From NCBI RefSeq assembly GCF_002015085.1, contig NZ_MUXW01000001.1, forward strand, positions 163,089 to 227,088: a stretch of 64,000 nt of DNA, given 5' to 3'. The position numbers and the translations under genes are program-made. This stretch comes from Glaesserella parasuis. GTDB lineage: Bacteria > Pseudomonadota > Gammaproteobacteria > Enterobacterales > Pasteurellaceae. The notes beneath the pieces were generated by a model. It was not told the DNA's origin. It did not search any database and was given only the letters and a program-made list of their open reading frames with translations. Every line of letters starts with the position of its first letter. Position 1 is the first letter of the stretch. Of this stretch, positions 41,421 to 50,794 are shown piece after piece.

Positions 41421-42358
41421 TATCTTTTCTCCGCAACTCTTAACACCGCACTGCGTGAGCGTGGATTGGCTTCAATCTCCGCTTCACTTGGCATAATCGC
41501 TTTGCCGACGGTTTTTAAAGGAATATTCTTATTTAACTCACTTTCTAAAATCGGCAGACCTTTCGGCACCGTCTCGCCTTTGCTCTGCTTACGCATAAAC
41601 TGCTTCACCATTCTGTCTTCTAGAGAATGGAAGCTGATAATAGACAAACGCCCTTCAGGTGCGAGTACAGTTAGGGCTGAATTTAATGCCTTTTCTAATT
41701 CATCTAACTCACTATTAATGTAAATACGGATTGCCTGAAAAGAGCGAGTTGCTGGGTGTTTATGCTTATCTTTAAACGGCACGGCATCTGCAATAATTTG
41801 TGCCAGTTGCAAAGTACGCGAAATTTTTTCACTTGCAGATTTATTGTAAGAAACGACCGCTTGTGCAATGCGTTTGGCAAAACGCTCTTCGCCAAACTCT
41901 TTTAACACCCAAGCGAGATCATCAACAGACACCTGTGCTAACCACTCCATTGCAGATAAGCCTTTGGTGGTATCCATTCGCATATCTAATGGTCCATCAC
42001 GCATAAAACTAAAACCACGTTCTGCTTCGTCAAGTTGTGGGGAAGATACGCCAAGATCGAGCAAGATACCGTCAATTTTGCCGACTAAATTAAGTTCGTC
42101 ACAAATATCAGGAATGGATGAAAAAGCACTGTGAACAATTTGAAAACGGGGATCAGTGATCGTGTTCGCTTCTGCAATCGCACGCGGATCACGATCAATC
42201 GCAATCAATCTACCCTGTTCACCCAATTTGCTTAAAATAAGACGTGAATGCCCACCACGCCCAAAAGTACCATCGACATAGATACCGTTGGGTTTAATGG
42301 CTAAACCATCAACTGCTTCGTGTAATAACACCGTAATATGTTTGGGTGAGTCACTCAT
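41420..42358 (-). CDS. rsmH: 16S rRNA m4C1402 methyltransferase
   Basis: SAM-dependent methyltransferase (formerly MraW) that methylates N4 of C1402 of 16S rRNA. The 312 residues contain the SAM-binding [15 protein letters not shown] near residue 30, [22 protein letters not shown] near 100, and [15 protein letters not shown] near residue 250. It is the second gene of the dcw cluster, right after mraZ, and overlaps ftsL by one base. Confidence 0.98.
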   Translation of the reverse strand: MSDSPKHITVLLHEAVDGLAIKPNGIYVDGTFGRGGHSRLILSKLGEQGRLIAIDRDPRAIAEANTITDPRFQIVHSAFSSIPDICDELNLVGKIDGILLDLGVSSPQLDEAERGFSFMRDGPLDMRMDTTKGLSAMEWLAQVSVDDLAWVLKEFGEERFAKRIAQAVVSYNKSASEKISRTLQLAQIIADAVPFKDKHKHPATRSFQAIRIYINSELDELEKALNSALTVLAPEGRLSIISFHSLEDRMVKQFMRKQSKGETVPKGLPILESELNKNIPLKTVGKAIMPSEAEIEANPRSRSAVLRVAEKR

Positions 42359-42376
42359 TTTGATTATCCGTTATTG

Positions 42377-42847
42377 TTATAAAGAAAGGTTCTTTAATGC
42401 CTCACAATGAAGCATTTCTTCTGAGCTACCAATTGCAAGATCTTCGCTAATCTGTTTCTGCCATTGTTGATCTTGCCAAATTTCAAATTTATTTAACTGC
42501 CCAACCAACATAATCTGCTGTTCTAATTGAGCGTGCTGACGCAAAGTCGGGCTAAGTAAAATCCGTCCAGCAGAATCCATTTCACATTCTGTCGCAAAAC
42601 CTTGCATAACCCGTTGAATACGACGCTGTGCAGGATCGAAGTTAGACAGAGCGAGCAATTTTTGCTCGACAATTTCCCATTCGTGCAACGGATACAGTAA
42701 TAAACAAGGCTGGCGAATATCTACGGTACAAACAAATGACCCGTGGTAACTCTCCAAAAGCTCGGCACGATAACGGGTCGGAATAGCGATCCGCCCTTTG
42801 CTATCAATGCTGATTGAAGTTGCTCCACGAAACATTTTTTTGCTCAC
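42377..42847 (-). CDS. mraZ: Transcriptional regulator MraZ
   Basis: AbrB-like double-domain regulator that represses its own dcw operon in E. coli. The 156 residues contain two SpoVT-AbrB-like repeats, with the DNA-binding motifs [15 protein letters not shown] near residue 15 and [16 protein letters not shown] near residue 90. First gene of the cluster. Three 5-base repeats with 10-base spacing lie 33 bases upstream, matching the known type of MraZ operator. Confidence 0.97.
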
Positions 42848-42880
42848 TTAACCTTAGAGATTCGGAAATTTGGAAAAAAT

Positions 42881-42905
42881 TCCACAAAACACCACTTTTT
42901 CCCAC
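42881..42905 (-). promoter_or_regulatory. MraZ operator: three GTGGN repeats
   Basis: Read on the minus strand the repeats are GTGGG, GTGGT and GTGGA, each separated by five bases (AAAAA and GTTTT). The known MraZ operator has three such repeats with a 10-base period upstream of mraZ. The region lies 34 bases before the mraZ ATG. Confidence 0.85.
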
Positions 42906-42917
42906 TTTAATTGGAGA

Positions 42918-42946
42918 ATTTTATAGTTTTCGTAGATTAGGGGCAA
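42918..42946 (-). promoter_or_regulatory. Putative dcw promoter upstream of mraZ
   Basis: Minus strand: TTGCCC (42946-42941), 17-base spacer, TAAAAT (42923-42918), just upstream of the MraZ repeats. MraZ bound there would block the start region. This is a by-eye match with no experimental support. Confidence 0.5.
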
Positions 42947-43349
42947 GAAATTTGTCAGAAAAATACGAATATATTTAATTATAAATAGAATTCATTACCC
43001 GCAGCAAAAACAACAAACTTCTTTACATTGCCTCAAAATCAAGCAAACGAAAACATTTGTAATTGTTGTAAAACACAGTACATTTACTTGTAAACGTTTT
43101 TACAATAGGAGAGCTTTTTAAGCTTATTTACATGAAAAACAGAGTTCGGTGGAATCATCAATTTAGACAAAGTTCGTTCTGACAAAGTATATAGCTTAAA
43201 TTTAACGCTATGGAAGCGCAATTGGTATTGGTTAGGAGTAACACCTAGGGCTACAATTTACCTATCGTAAGCAAAATAGTAATTTGCCAACGCTCTATTC
43301 CTGTACGGATAAAAACGTCAATATCTTAGTTGAAAGCCAGTTTTAAATT

Positions 43350-43370
43350 GTAGGGATAGGGACTATCCCC
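43350..43370 (+). repeat. Single GTAG-flanked hairpin upstream of suhB
   Basis: GTAG is followed by GGATAGGGACTATCCCC, a short palindrome (GGATAG, GGA, CTATCC). The layout matches the other GTAG units, with another core. Confidence 0.6.
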
Positions 43371-43587
43371 TTCTATCTCTATTTCCTTGCCTTTGACCAA
43401 TCTAACGAGGAAACAAGCGAAAATCCCCTCTTACATAACTTTTCTTAAAATTAGCTGTTGTGCAGCTGCTACACAACACCAGATAAAATCTTATTTAAAA
43501 CAAATTGATCTCGTCGCCCTATTCCTTTATTCCCTAACTTTCTCTATAATCCTAATCCTCTTACGTTCTTTAAAATCTGGTGTAATT

Positions 43588-44400
43588 ATGAACCCAATGT
43601 TAAATATCGCTATTCGTGCAGCACGAAAAGCAGGCAATATTATTGCTAAAGGCTATGAGCAAGCGCCTCAAGACACTCAAGTTGCTCAAAAAGGCGCAAA
43701 TGACTATGTTACCGAAATTGATAAAGCAGCAGAAGCAGCCATTATTGAAGTGATCCGTAAATCGTATCCTGATCATGCTATTGTTGGCGAAGAATCAGGC
43801 GTTTTAGCTGGCACAAATAACGATGTACAATGGGTGATTGATCCATTAGATGGCACAACAAACTTTGTTAAACGCTTGCCACATTTTGCGGTGTCGATTG
43901 CTATTCGTGTGAATGGTCGTACTGAGGTGGGTGTTGTATATGATCCTATTCGTAACGAATTATTTACCGCTGTGCGTGGCGAAGGTACAAAATTAAATGA
44001 ATTCCGCCTTCGCATTAGTAATGAACGTCGTGATTTACAAGGCACAGTGTTAGCAACAGGTTTCCCGTTTAAAGTCGCAAAACATCGTACTGCTCACTTA
44101 AATATGATTGAAGCCTTGATGAACAATGGCGTAGCAGATTTCCGCCGTACTGGTTCTGCAGCATTAGATTTAGCTTATGTGGCTGCTGGTCGTGTTGATG
44201 GTTACTTTGAAATCGGATTAAAACCGTGGGATTGTGCTGCAGGCGATTTAATTGCCCGTGAATCAGGTGCGTTAGTGACCAACTTTGTTGGTGGTACAGA
44301 TTACTTAAAATCAGGTAATGTAGTGGCAGGTAGCGGTCGTGTTGTAAAAGAAATTTTAAACAGTATTCAACCGACCTTAACTGAAGAACTCAAAGCCTAA
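43588..44400 (+). CDS. suhB: Inositol monophosphatase family protein SuhB
   Basis: Mg-dependent inositol-1-phosphatase that in E. coli also joins the rRNA antitermination complex with NusA/NusB. I choose the ATG at 43588 (MNPMLNIAIRAARKAGN), giving 270 residues like E. coli SuhB (267); the frame stays open further upstream to 43387 without protein-like sequence. Metal-binding motifs: VGEESG near residue 65, WVIDPLDGTTNFVKRLPHF near 80-98 and KPWDCAAGDLIARESGA near residue 210. It is followed by dxs on the same strand. Confidence 0.97.
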   Translation: MNPMLNIAIRAARKAGNIIAKGYEQAPQDTQVAQKGANDYVTEIDKAAEAAIIEVIRKSYPDHAIVGEESGVLAGTNNDVQWVIDPLDGTTNFVKRLPHFAVSIAIRVNGRTEVGVVYDPIRNELFTAVRGEGTKLNEFRLRISNERRDLQGTVLATGFPFKVAKHRTAHLNMIEALMNNGVADFRRTGSAALDLAYVAAGRVDGYFEIGLKPWDCAAGDLIARESGALVTNFVGGTDYLKSGNVVAGSGRVVKEILNSIQPTLTEELKA

Positions 44401-44416
44401 TAATAGATTTTTTTGA

Positions 44417-44430
44417 TGGGCAGTTGCCCA
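44417..44430. repeat. Short hairpin between suhB and dxs
   Basis: TGGGCAGTTGCCCA forms a 6-bp stem with a 2-nt loop in the 52-base gap. The flanks are TTGA and CCC, so it lacks the GTAG ends; it may be a weak terminator or repeat. Confidence 0.4.
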
Positions 44431-44452
44431 CCCAACGATTAAAGATAAGCTT

Positions 44453-46300
44453 ATGCAAAAGACCTATCCATTGCTCAGTCAAATCAACTCACCTGATGAT
44501 TTGCGTTTATTACCAAAAGATAAACTTCAACCTCTTTGTGATGAACTGCGTGCCTATTTGTTAGAGTCCGTCAGTCAAACAAGCGGTCACTTAGCCTCTG
44601 GATTAGGCGTGGTCGAATTGACCGTTGCCTTGCATTATGTTTATCAGACCCCATTCGATCAACTTATCTGGGACGTAGGACACCAAGCCTATCCACATAA
44701 AATTTTAACGGGTCGCCGTGACCAAATGCATACTATTCGTCAAAAAGACGGCTTACACCCATTCCCTTGGCGTGAAGAAAGTCCTTTTGATGTATTGAGC
44801 GTTGGACACTCTTCTACCTCCATTAGTGCTGGTTTAGGCATTGCCGTTGCCGCAGAAAAAGAGAACGCAGGGCGTAAAACGGTCTGTGTGATTGGTGATG
44901 GTGCAATCACTGCAGGTATGGCATTTGAAGCGATTAACCACGCAGGTTCAATTCATACCGATATGTTGGTTATCTTAAATGACAACGAAATGTCCATCTC
45001 AGAAAATGTGGGAGCATTAAATAATCACTTAGCTCGCCTTTTCACTGGTTCGCTTTATGGTACTTTACGTGAAGGGGGCAAAAAACTGCTCTCAGGCATT
45101 CCGTCGATCAAAGAGTTTGTGCGAAAAACAGAAGAACACGTTAAGGGCTTTGTTTCGCCTGTTGGCACAATGTTTGAAACCCTTGGCTTTAACTATATCG
45201 GCCCGATTGACGGACACGATATTGAAGAACTGATTTCTACCCTGAAAAATATGCGAAATATGTCAGGGCCACAGTTCTTACATATTAAAACCAAAAAAGG
45301 CAAAGGTTATACTCCAGCGGAACAAGACCCTATCGGTTTCCACGGTGTGCCGAAATTTGACCATACAAGCGGTAAGTTACCACAAACCAAATCCGTACCG
45401 ACCTATTCCAACATTTTTGGCGACTGGCTTTGCGAAATGGCAGAGCGTGATCCGAAGATTATCGGCATTACCCCTGCAATGCGTGAAGGATCGGGAATGG
45501 TTGAGTTTTCTAAACGCTTTCCACAACAATACTTTGATGTGGCGATTGCCGAACAGCACGCCGTGACCTTTGGGGCAGGGCTTGCGATTGCAGGTTACAA
45601 GCCTGTAGTGGCGATTTACTCTAGCTTCCTACAACGTGCTTATGACCAACTTATTCACGATGTGGCTATTCAAAACTTGCCTGTCATTTTTGCAATTGAC
45701 CGTGCTGGTATTGTGGGAGCAGACGGGCAGACCCATCAAGGCGCATTTGATTTAAGTTTTATGCGTTGTGTCCCAAATATGACGATAATGTGTCCAAGTG
45801 ATGAAAATGAAATGCGTCAAATGCTTTACACTGCTTACACAATGAACAGCCCTGTTGCCGTGCGTTATCCGCGTGGCAATGCACAAGGCGTTGAGCTTCA
45901 ACCGATGCAAACCCTTGAAATCGGCAAAGGCAAAGTGTTAAAAAAGGGGGAAAAGGTCGCTATTCTCAATTTCGGGGCATTATTAAACGAGGCCAAACAA
46001 GTGGCAGAAACCCACAATTACACGCTGGTTGATATGCGTTTTGCAAAACCGCTAGATGAAGCCTTGATTGCTGAGCTTGCCGACCGCCACGAATTATTAG
46101 TCACCCTTGAAGAAAATGCCCTTCAAGGTGGGGCTGGTAGTGCAGTAAACGAATACTTGCAACATATCGGCAAAATCAAACCGCTATTAATGTTGGGCAT
46201 TCCTGATTTCTTTATCCCACAAGCTACGCAAGCCGAATCCTATGCGGATTTAGGGTTAGATGCGAAAGGGATTGAGCAGAAGATTCTATCTATGAAATGA
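44453..46300 (+). CDS. dxs: 1-deoxy-D-xylulose-5-phosphate synthase
   Basis: ThDP enzyme at the entry of the MEP isoprenoid pathway, joining pyruvate and glyceraldehyde 3-phosphate. The 615 residues match the family (about 620). Visible are the active-site His region [18 protein letters not shown] near residue 75, the ThDP-binding [20 protein letters not shown] near residue 150 with its NDN extension, and [20 protein letters not shown] with the catalytic Glu near residue 365. Its product feeds undecaprenyl phosphate and quinones, both used by enzymes coded nearby. Confidence 0.98.
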   Translation: MQKTYPLLSQINSPDDLRLLPKDKLQPLCDELRAYLLESVSQTSGHLASGLGVVELTVALHYVYQTPFDQLIWDVGHQAYPHKILTGRRDQMHTIRQKDGLHPFPWREESPFDVLSVGHSSTSISAGLGIAVAAEKENAGRKTVCVIGDGAITAGMAFEAINHAGSIHTDMLVILNDNEMSISENVGALNNHLARLFTGSLYGTLREGGKKLLSGIPSIKEFVRKTEEHVKGFVSPVGTMFETLGFNYIGPIDGHDIEELISTLKNMRNMSGPQFLHIKTKKGKGYTPAEQDPIGFHGVPKFDHTSGKLPQTKSVPTYSNIFGDWLCEMAERDPKIIGITPAMREGSGMVEFSKRFPQQYFDVAIAEQHAVTFGAGLAIAGYKPVVAIYSSFLQRAYDQLIHDVAIQNLPVIFAIDRAGIVGADGQTHQGAFDLSFMRCVPNMTIMCPSDENEMRQMLYTAYTMNSPVAVRYPRGNAQGVELQPMQTLEIGKGKVLKKGEKVAILNFGALLNEAKQVAETHNYTLVDMRFAKPLDEALIAELADRHELLVTLEENALQGGAGSAVNEYLQHIGKIKPLLMLGIPDFFIPQATQAESYADLGLDAKGIEQKILSMK

Positions 46301-46346
46301 GTTAATTTCCAAATCTCATTAAAAAGCTAAGATACTAAACCTAAGT

Positions 46347-46442
46347 TGCCCATTCTTAGGCATGGCAGACAAATGGGCACAGTAGACAAACTAGTTACTA
46401 ATGTTTATTTTTTCTAAATATTAGCAGCAAATTTGTCTATTA
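46347..46442. repeat. Hairpin and repeat copy downstream of dxs
   Basis: An 8-bp stem TGCCCATT / AATGGGCA (46347-46379) may terminate dxs. At 46428-46442 lies CAAATTTGTCTATTA, shared with two other intergenic sites (3032 and, in part, 55668). The phrase CCCATTCTTAGGCATGGC at 46349 is also partly repeated just after it as CCCATTCTTATGCC. Confidence 0.5.
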
Positions 46443-46495
46443 TCCCCATTCTTATGCCATAAATCTATCTTCCACAATATCACTATTAGGAGATA

Positions 46496-47647
46496 TTACT
46501 TCAGCTGCTCTTCAATAATCCCACCGCCCAAACAGACTTCGCCTTGATAAAATACGGCGGACTGTCCTGGGGTAACGGCGATTTGAGGTTCATCAAAAAT
46601 CACTCGAATGGTTTCGTCATCAAGCGGTTGGATTTCACATAAAATATCCGCTTGGCGGTAGCGTGTTTTTACTGTGCAACGTAGTTTTTCACGGATCGGT
46701 TGGCGATCTACCCAGTGAAGTTGGCTTGCAATCAGGCCGCTTGAAAGCAACGCAGAATTATCCTGACCTTGAGCGACAATTAGCACATTATTCACCAGAT
46801 CTTTTTCCACTACATACCACGCATTTTCACTCGCCCCTTTGACACCACCAATACCTAAACCTTTGCGTTGTCCTAAGGTGTGGTACATTAAGCCATCGTG
46901 ACGACCAATCACTTGCCCATCGACGGTTTTAATATCCCCAGCTTGTGCAGGTAAATAACGAGCAAGGAAATCTTTGAATTTACGTTCGCCGATAAAACAG
47001 ATCCCCGTCGAATCTTTTTTCTTTGCTGTCGCTAAACCTAGGTCTTCTGCAATAGCTCGGACAATCGGTTTTTCAATATCACCAACAGGGAAAAGACTTT
47101 GTGCAACTTGTTGCTCGCTCAGAGTGTAGAGGAAATAACTTTGATCTTTGTTGCTATCAAGTCCACGCAATAATTTTGGCTGTTGATCAAGCGGTGGACG
47201 ACGGACATAATGCCCTGTGGCAATAAAATCCGCCCCTAAATCCTCTGCAGCATATTCTAAAAAGGCTTTGAATTTGATCTCTTTGTTACACAAAATATCA
47301 GGGTTTGGTGTGCGTCCTGCTTTATATTCGGCAAGGAAATGCTCAAACACATTATCCCAGTACTCTGCGGCAAAATTGATTTTATGCAGTTTAATACCCA
47401 GCTTATCGCAAACGGCTTGTGCATCGGCTAAATCTGCCGCTGCTGTGCAGTAATCGGTGTCATCGTCTTCTTCCCAGTTCTTCATAAACAAGCCTTCCAC
47501 TTGGTAGCCTTGTTGTTGAAGAATAAAGGCTGAAACCGAAGAATCTACGCCTCCCGACATTCCGCAGATCACTTTTTTCTTTGCATTTTCCGCTAATTGT
47601 TCATCGGTAAGTGCAGGAAAATGTTGTTGGTAAGTTTTTGATTTCAT
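46496..47647 (-). CDS. mnmA: tRNA 2-thiouridine(34) synthase
   Basis: Thiolates U34 of tRNAs for Lys, Glu and Gln, using ATP and persulfide from the IscS/Tus relay. The 383 residues contain the PP-loop [16 protein letters not shown] near residue 27, the first catalytic Cys in [12 protein letters not shown], and the second in [13 protein letters not shown]. The start overlaps the mntA stop by one base, so it is translationally coupled to the HepT/MntA pair. In Haemophilus the order apbE, nqrM, mnmA is known; here two genes have been added between the latter two. Confidence 0.97.
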   Translation of the reverse strand: MKSKTYQQHFPALTDEQLAENAKKKVICGMSGGVDSSVSAFILQQQGYQVEGLFMKNWEEDDDTDYCTAAADLADAQAVCDKLGIKLHKINFAAEYWDNVFEHFLAEYKAGRTPNPDILCNKEIKFKAFLEYAAEDLGADFIATGHYVRRPPLDQQPKLLRGLDSNKDQSYFLYTLSEQQVAQSLFPVGDIEKPIVRAIAEDLGLATAKKKDSTGICFIGERKFKDFLARYLPAQAGDIKTVDGQVIGRHDGLMYHTLGQRKGLGIGGVKGASENAWYVVEKDLVNNVLIVAQGQDNSALLSSGLIASQLHWVDRQPIREKLRCTVKTRYRQADILCEIQPLDDETIRVIFDEPQIAVTPGQSAVFYQGEVCLGGGIIEEQLK

Positions 47648-47967
47648 TATTGTTGTTCTGTCCGTTGATAAAATTGCTGTCCCACTCTGTCGATATGCTG
47701 AATAAAATTTTCGTGAGCCAGTTCGTGATAAATTGAAAGATCAAACAGATAAGGTAGGCTAGAGTCTTCTAAATCTAGCCTGATTTTACCCAATATGCTC
47801 TGATTAAGATTTGGTCCTTTAAAAGTTAAGTCAACATCAGAACCTATCCGATAATTACCCTTTGCTCGAGAACCATAAATAATCGCCTGCTCAATTTCGG
47901 GGTATTTCTTGAGAATATCAGTAATTACCCTAATAGATTGTTCATTTAATCCAAACTTTTCTGCCAT
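47647..47967 (-). CDS. mntA: MNT-domain nucleotidyltransferase (MntA-like antitoxin)
   Basis: Small nucleotidyltransferase of the minimal (MNT) type, like Haemophilus HI0073. The 106 residues carry the exact GSX10DXD catalytic signature: Gly32, Ser33, then Asp44 and Asp46 in SDVDL. A further acidic residue follows in YLFDLSIY. By family knowledge MntA neutralises HepT by adding AMP to its tyrosine. The gene overlaps the upstream hepT by 22 bases and the downstream mnmA by one base, so all three are one translation unit. A housekeeping role cannot be excluded. Confidence 0.88.
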   Translation of the reverse strand: MAEKFGLNEQSIRVITDILKKYPEIEQAIIYGSRAKGNYRIGSDVDLTFKGPNLNQSILGKIRLDLEDSSLPYLFDLSIYHELAHENFIQHIDRVGQQFYQRTEQQ

Positions 47968-48368
47968 AATTCCATCATTCTCTTTTCTAATGCAAGGAAA
48001 AGGGGAAGATAAATGTGAACAATTTTTTCAAATTCTTTCAACAAAATTTGAGCATCATAAGTATGAACTGTCATATTACGGCTATTCAACATTTCCATCC
48101 AATGATGCCCCTCAAAAATAAGCTCATATTGAAAGGCTATTCGAGTTACGTTTCTAGGTCCATTTGCATCTAAAAGACCTTGATATTTCAAATAGTCTTG
48201 CATTACTTTCCAAGCAAGTTCGTGAGCGATTTCAAAACTTTGAATAATCCCTTTTTTGATAATATCAAGATCAGTATCTGCATACTTTTCTACATCATCT
48301 TTTAGATAAGCAACAGCATGTTGATAATTTTCAAAACGCTGTTTCCAGCGAATATCTTGTTGCTCCAT
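47946..48368 (-). CDS. hepT: HEPN protein, HepT-like toxin / nucleotidyltransferase partner
   Basis: All-helical HEPN protein of the HI0074 type (nucleotidyltransferase substrate-binding family). The 140 residues contain RNMTVHTY, an exact RX4HXY motif with Arg97, His102 and Tyr104; in characterised HepT toxins Arg/His form the RNase site and the Tyr is the AMPylation target. FEIAHELAWKVMQDYLKYQG in the middle is typical of this family. It precedes mntA, as in known HEPN/MNT pairs, with the two genes overlapping. Toxicity is inferred, not shown; the pair could also act in another context. Confidence 0.88.
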   Translation of the reverse strand: MEQQDIRWKQRFENYQHAVAYLKDDVEKYADTDLDIIKKGIIQSFEIAHELAWKVMQDYLKYQGLLDANGPRNVTRIAFQYELIFEGHHWMEMLNSRNMTVHTYDAQILLKEFEKIVHIYLPLFLALEKRMMELWQKSLD

Positions 48369-48392
48369 TTTTCCTTCCTATTGATGAAAAAA

Positions 48393-48647
48393 TTATTTTA
48401 CTTCGTAAAACTGAGCCTCTTTCTTGGCAAATTTTTCTTCATATTCGGCTTTAGCAGCTTCATCGCCTGCTTCTAATTTTGCTTTTAAATTATCACAAGG
48501 CTCATCGCAGTCACAGACTTTTTTCATTCCTAATGCAGAAATACCGCCACAACTACCTTTAATTGTTTTACCTTTGATAATAAAGCCGATTGACATCATA
48601 AATACAATGGCTACAAAGAAAGCAAAGGTTAGTAAAATTGTTTCCAT
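48393..48647 (-). CDS. nqrM: Na+-NQR maturation factor NqrM
   Basis: Small membrane protein needed to mature the sodium-pumping NADH:quinone reductase, probably by delivering iron to the NqrD/NqrE cluster. The 84 residues have one N-terminal transmembrane helix (about residues 4-24), then Cys residues in GSCGGI and in CDCDEPC (near 33 and 45-51), and a Glu/Lys-rich tail. It lies 11 bases after apbE, the usual neighbour. The nqrABCDEF genes are not in this window. Confidence 0.93.
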   Translation of the reverse strand: METILLTFAFFVAIVFMMSIGFIIKGKTIKGSCGGISALGMKKVCDCDEPCDNLKAKLEAGDEAAKAEYEEKFAKKEAQFYEVK

Positions 48648-48658
48648 TTTTTATCCTA

Positions 48659-49711
48659 TTATTTTTGATTAATTAATTTTTCAAAGGCACTCGACATTTT
48701 AGTTTCATATCCGTCGCCTTTCTTGATAATTAAGAAAATTGCTAAATTTTCACGTTCTGCCACTTCCAGTGCTTTTTCTGCTCCTAACACATATAAGCCT
48801 GTTGAAAGTCCATCTGCAGTCATTGTGGTTGGTGCAAATACAGTAATTGAGGCTAAGTTATGGCTAATCGGACGTAATGCTTTTGGATCGATAATGTGAG
48901 ATAGGCGATTACCCTGTTCATCTTCAAAATAGTTGCGGTAATTACCCGAAGTCGCCATACCTAAATTATGCAATGGCACAACAATTTGACTTGATGTTCC
49001 TTGAGCAAATTCAGGTTTTTCAACTGCAATACGCCACGGTTGCCCTTTTAAATTTAGCCCTTTTCCGCGTAATTCACCGCCGATCTCAACAAGGTAATGT
49101 TGTACCCCTAATTGCTCAAGGTAATCCGCTAATTTATCTACGCCAAATCCTTTGGCAATTGCTGAAAGATCGAGATAAAGCTCTGGTACTTTTTTTGTTA
49201 ATGTGGCTTTTGTGGCGTTATCATCTAAGACTAATTTTTCAATACCAACCCAAGTGGCACGTTCTGCAATTTGTTCTTCCGTTGGTGCTTTATTTAGGCG
49301 TTTATCTGGTCCAAATCCCCATAAATTAACCAAAGGCCCAACGGTCACATCTAACGCACCTTCTGTCACTTTATTTAGACGTACCGCTTCTTTGACCACT
49401 TTGGCAAAATCAGAGGCAATTTCAAACGGTTTATCTGCCTCTTTCATTTGATTAAATTGGCTAATTTGAGAGTCTTTTTGATAGGTGGACATCTCGTTAT
49501 TTACCATTTTTAACAACGTATCCATTTGACGTTGAACCTCTTCTGGTTTAGGTAAATTTGTTAAGCTACCATCATCAATATATTTGATATGGTAGGTTGT
49601 TCCCATTGTTTTACCTTCAAAGGCAATTTGTTGGGGTTCTTTATTACAAGCAGAAAGCATTACAGCGAAAAATGCCGAAATTGCCCACATTAGTAACGTT
49701 TTGATTTTCAT
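48659..49711 (-). CDS. apbE: FAD:protein FMN transferase (lipoprotein)
   Basis: Transfers FMN covalently to threonines in flavoproteins such as NqrB and NqrC, in the periplasm. I choose the ATG at 49711, just after GGGAGG, giving 350 residues; the upstream in-frame TTG is inside the ribosome binding site. A signal peptide ends in the lipobox VMLSACNK, so it is membrane-anchored. Family motifs are GTTYHIKYI near the N-terminus, GGELRGKG, ATSGNYRNYFEDEQGNRLSHIIDP and the Mg-binding TADGLSTGLYVLGAEKAL. It is in operon with nqrM. Confidence 0.96.
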   Translation of the reverse strand: MKIKTLLMWAISAFFAVMLSACNKEPQQIAFEGKTMGTTYHIKYIDDGSLTNLPKPEEVQRQMDTLLKMVNNEMSTYQKDSQISQFNQMKEADKPFEIASDFAKVVKEAVRLNKVTEGALDVTVGPLVNLWGFGPDKRLNKAPTEEQIAERATWVGIEKLVLDDNATKATLTKKVPELYLDLSAIAKGFGVDKLADYLEQLGVQHYLVEIGGELRGKGLNLKGQPWRIAVEKPEFAQGTSSQIVVPLHNLGMATSGNYRNYFEDEQGNRLSHIIDPKALRPISHNLASITVFAPTTMTADGLSTGLYVLGAEKALEVAERENLAIFLIIKKGDGYETKMSSAFEKLINQK

Positions 49712-49739
49712 ACATCCTCCCAAAACGAATAATTAAATT

Positions 49740-49788
49740 AATAATGGAAAATAGATAAGGGTGATTTCCTTATCTATTTTCCATTATT
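49740..49788. repeat. Perfect 21-bp inverted repeat between fadR and apbE
   Basis: The arm starting AATAATGGAAAATAG (49740-49760) and its exact reverse complement (49768-49788) surround the 7-nt loop GTGATTT. No convincing T tract follows on either strand. It lies after the fadR stop and before apbE. It could be a terminator, a repeat or an RNase III target. Confidence 0.8.
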
Positions 49789-49909
49789 GGATTGTGTTAA
49801 TACCCTACATAGAATTATAGCATAATCTATTAGGTTCAGTATGTGGAAAATGCTCCATTTGTAAAACACAATAGATTTTTTATGATATAAAATTTACTAT
49901 TTAGCAGTT

Positions 49910-50632
49910 TTATTCACCAAAATTTTTCGGTAAGTTTTTTAACATTTCAACCCAAATTTCGGTACTACGTTGACTGCTCATTGCTAAACATTCTACGGCT
50001 TTTTCGTAATCATTAGTTTCACAAGCGGTACGAAGTGCTTGGTAAAATGCAAAACTTAATTGGCGAGAACTAGGATTAGAGAAAAATAAAGATGCCGTTT
50101 TTAAATAGAGATCTTTAAAACTATTTAAAATCAACCCATAAACAGGCTTATTGGCAATAAAAGTAAATTCACGATATAGCTTATAGTCAAATTCAGCATA
50201 AGCTTGTGCCGTATTTTGAAGTAATTCAAGATCTTTTAAGAGTAATGAAGAAGCTAAATGATCAGCTTTAATTGCCTCAGGAATAAAGTATTCCCCCATT
50301 CTAGTACGCAATGAAACAACATTTGAAATAATCGTTGGTGTAATAGATTCATCTAAATGAATTAATGTACTAATGATATTTGGACCTGCTGTTTCCCAAA
50401 TATTATTTACTCGAGTTGGCTTACCGTGTTGAATACTCAACCAACCATCACGCGCAAGACGCTGTAAAACTTCTCTTAACGTTGTACGCGTAACACCAAT
50501 AATGTCTGCAAGCTCACGTTCTGCAGGTAAATCTGAACCAGCTGGAAAGCGGTTACTCCAAATACTTTTGATTAAATACTCTTCAGCAAGGGCTGCTGGG
50601 CTTTGGGCTCTTAAAATGTCTGATTGATTCAT
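49910..50632 (-). CDS. fadR: Fatty acid-responsive regulator FadR
   Basis: GntR-family regulator that represses fatty-acid degradation and activates unsaturated fatty-acid synthesis; long-chain acyl-CoA releases it from DNA. The 240 residues match E. coli FadR (239). The N-terminal winged helix is in FPAGSDLPAERELADIIGVTRTTLREVLQRLARDGW, and the C-terminal all-helical acyl-CoA-binding domain follows. It is divergent from nhaB, the same layout as in E. coli. Confidence 0.96.
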   Translation of the reverse strand: MNQSDILRAQSPAALAEEYLIKSIWSNRFPAGSDLPAERELADIIGVTRTTLREVLQRLARDGWLSIQHGKPTRVNNIWETAGPNIISTLIHLDESITPTIISNVVSLRTRMGEYFIPEAIKADHLASSLLLKDLELLQNTAQAYAEFDYKLYREFTFIANKPVYGLILNSFKDLYLKTASLFFSNPSSRQLSFAFYQALRTACETNDYEKAVECLAMSSQRSTEIWVEMLKNLPKNFGE

Positions 50633-50794
50633 TGATTTATCTCAAAAAATGAAGAAATACTTCAAATAAATAGTAAAAAGTGTGATGTACTCATCAAAAA
50701 TGATATTGCCTTCCATATAATGGCTCTTGGGGTATTATCGTTTAATCTAAACTAGATTACAATCCACAATCATTTTTACTTTTTAATTAAATCT

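Larger units (their letters stand above)
42906..43587. other. Long gap between mraZ and suhB
   Basis: About 680 bases between divergent genes. Besides the dcw promoter it holds a single GTAG-flanked hairpin at 43350. A 57-codon open frame without a start lies on the minus strand (about 43096-43262); I cannot assign it to a family and treat it as non-coding or a remnant. The promoter of suhB should be in the last 150 bases. Confidence 0.5.

Noticed and set aside
43096..43262. A 57-codon open frame on the minus strand upstream of mraZ
   Set aside because: No start codon, no ribosome binding site and no recognisable family; the length is possible by chance in AT-rich DNA.
43387..43587. An N-terminal extension of suhB
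   Set aside because: The residues are unlike any SuhB N-terminus and the ATG at 43588 gives the normal length.
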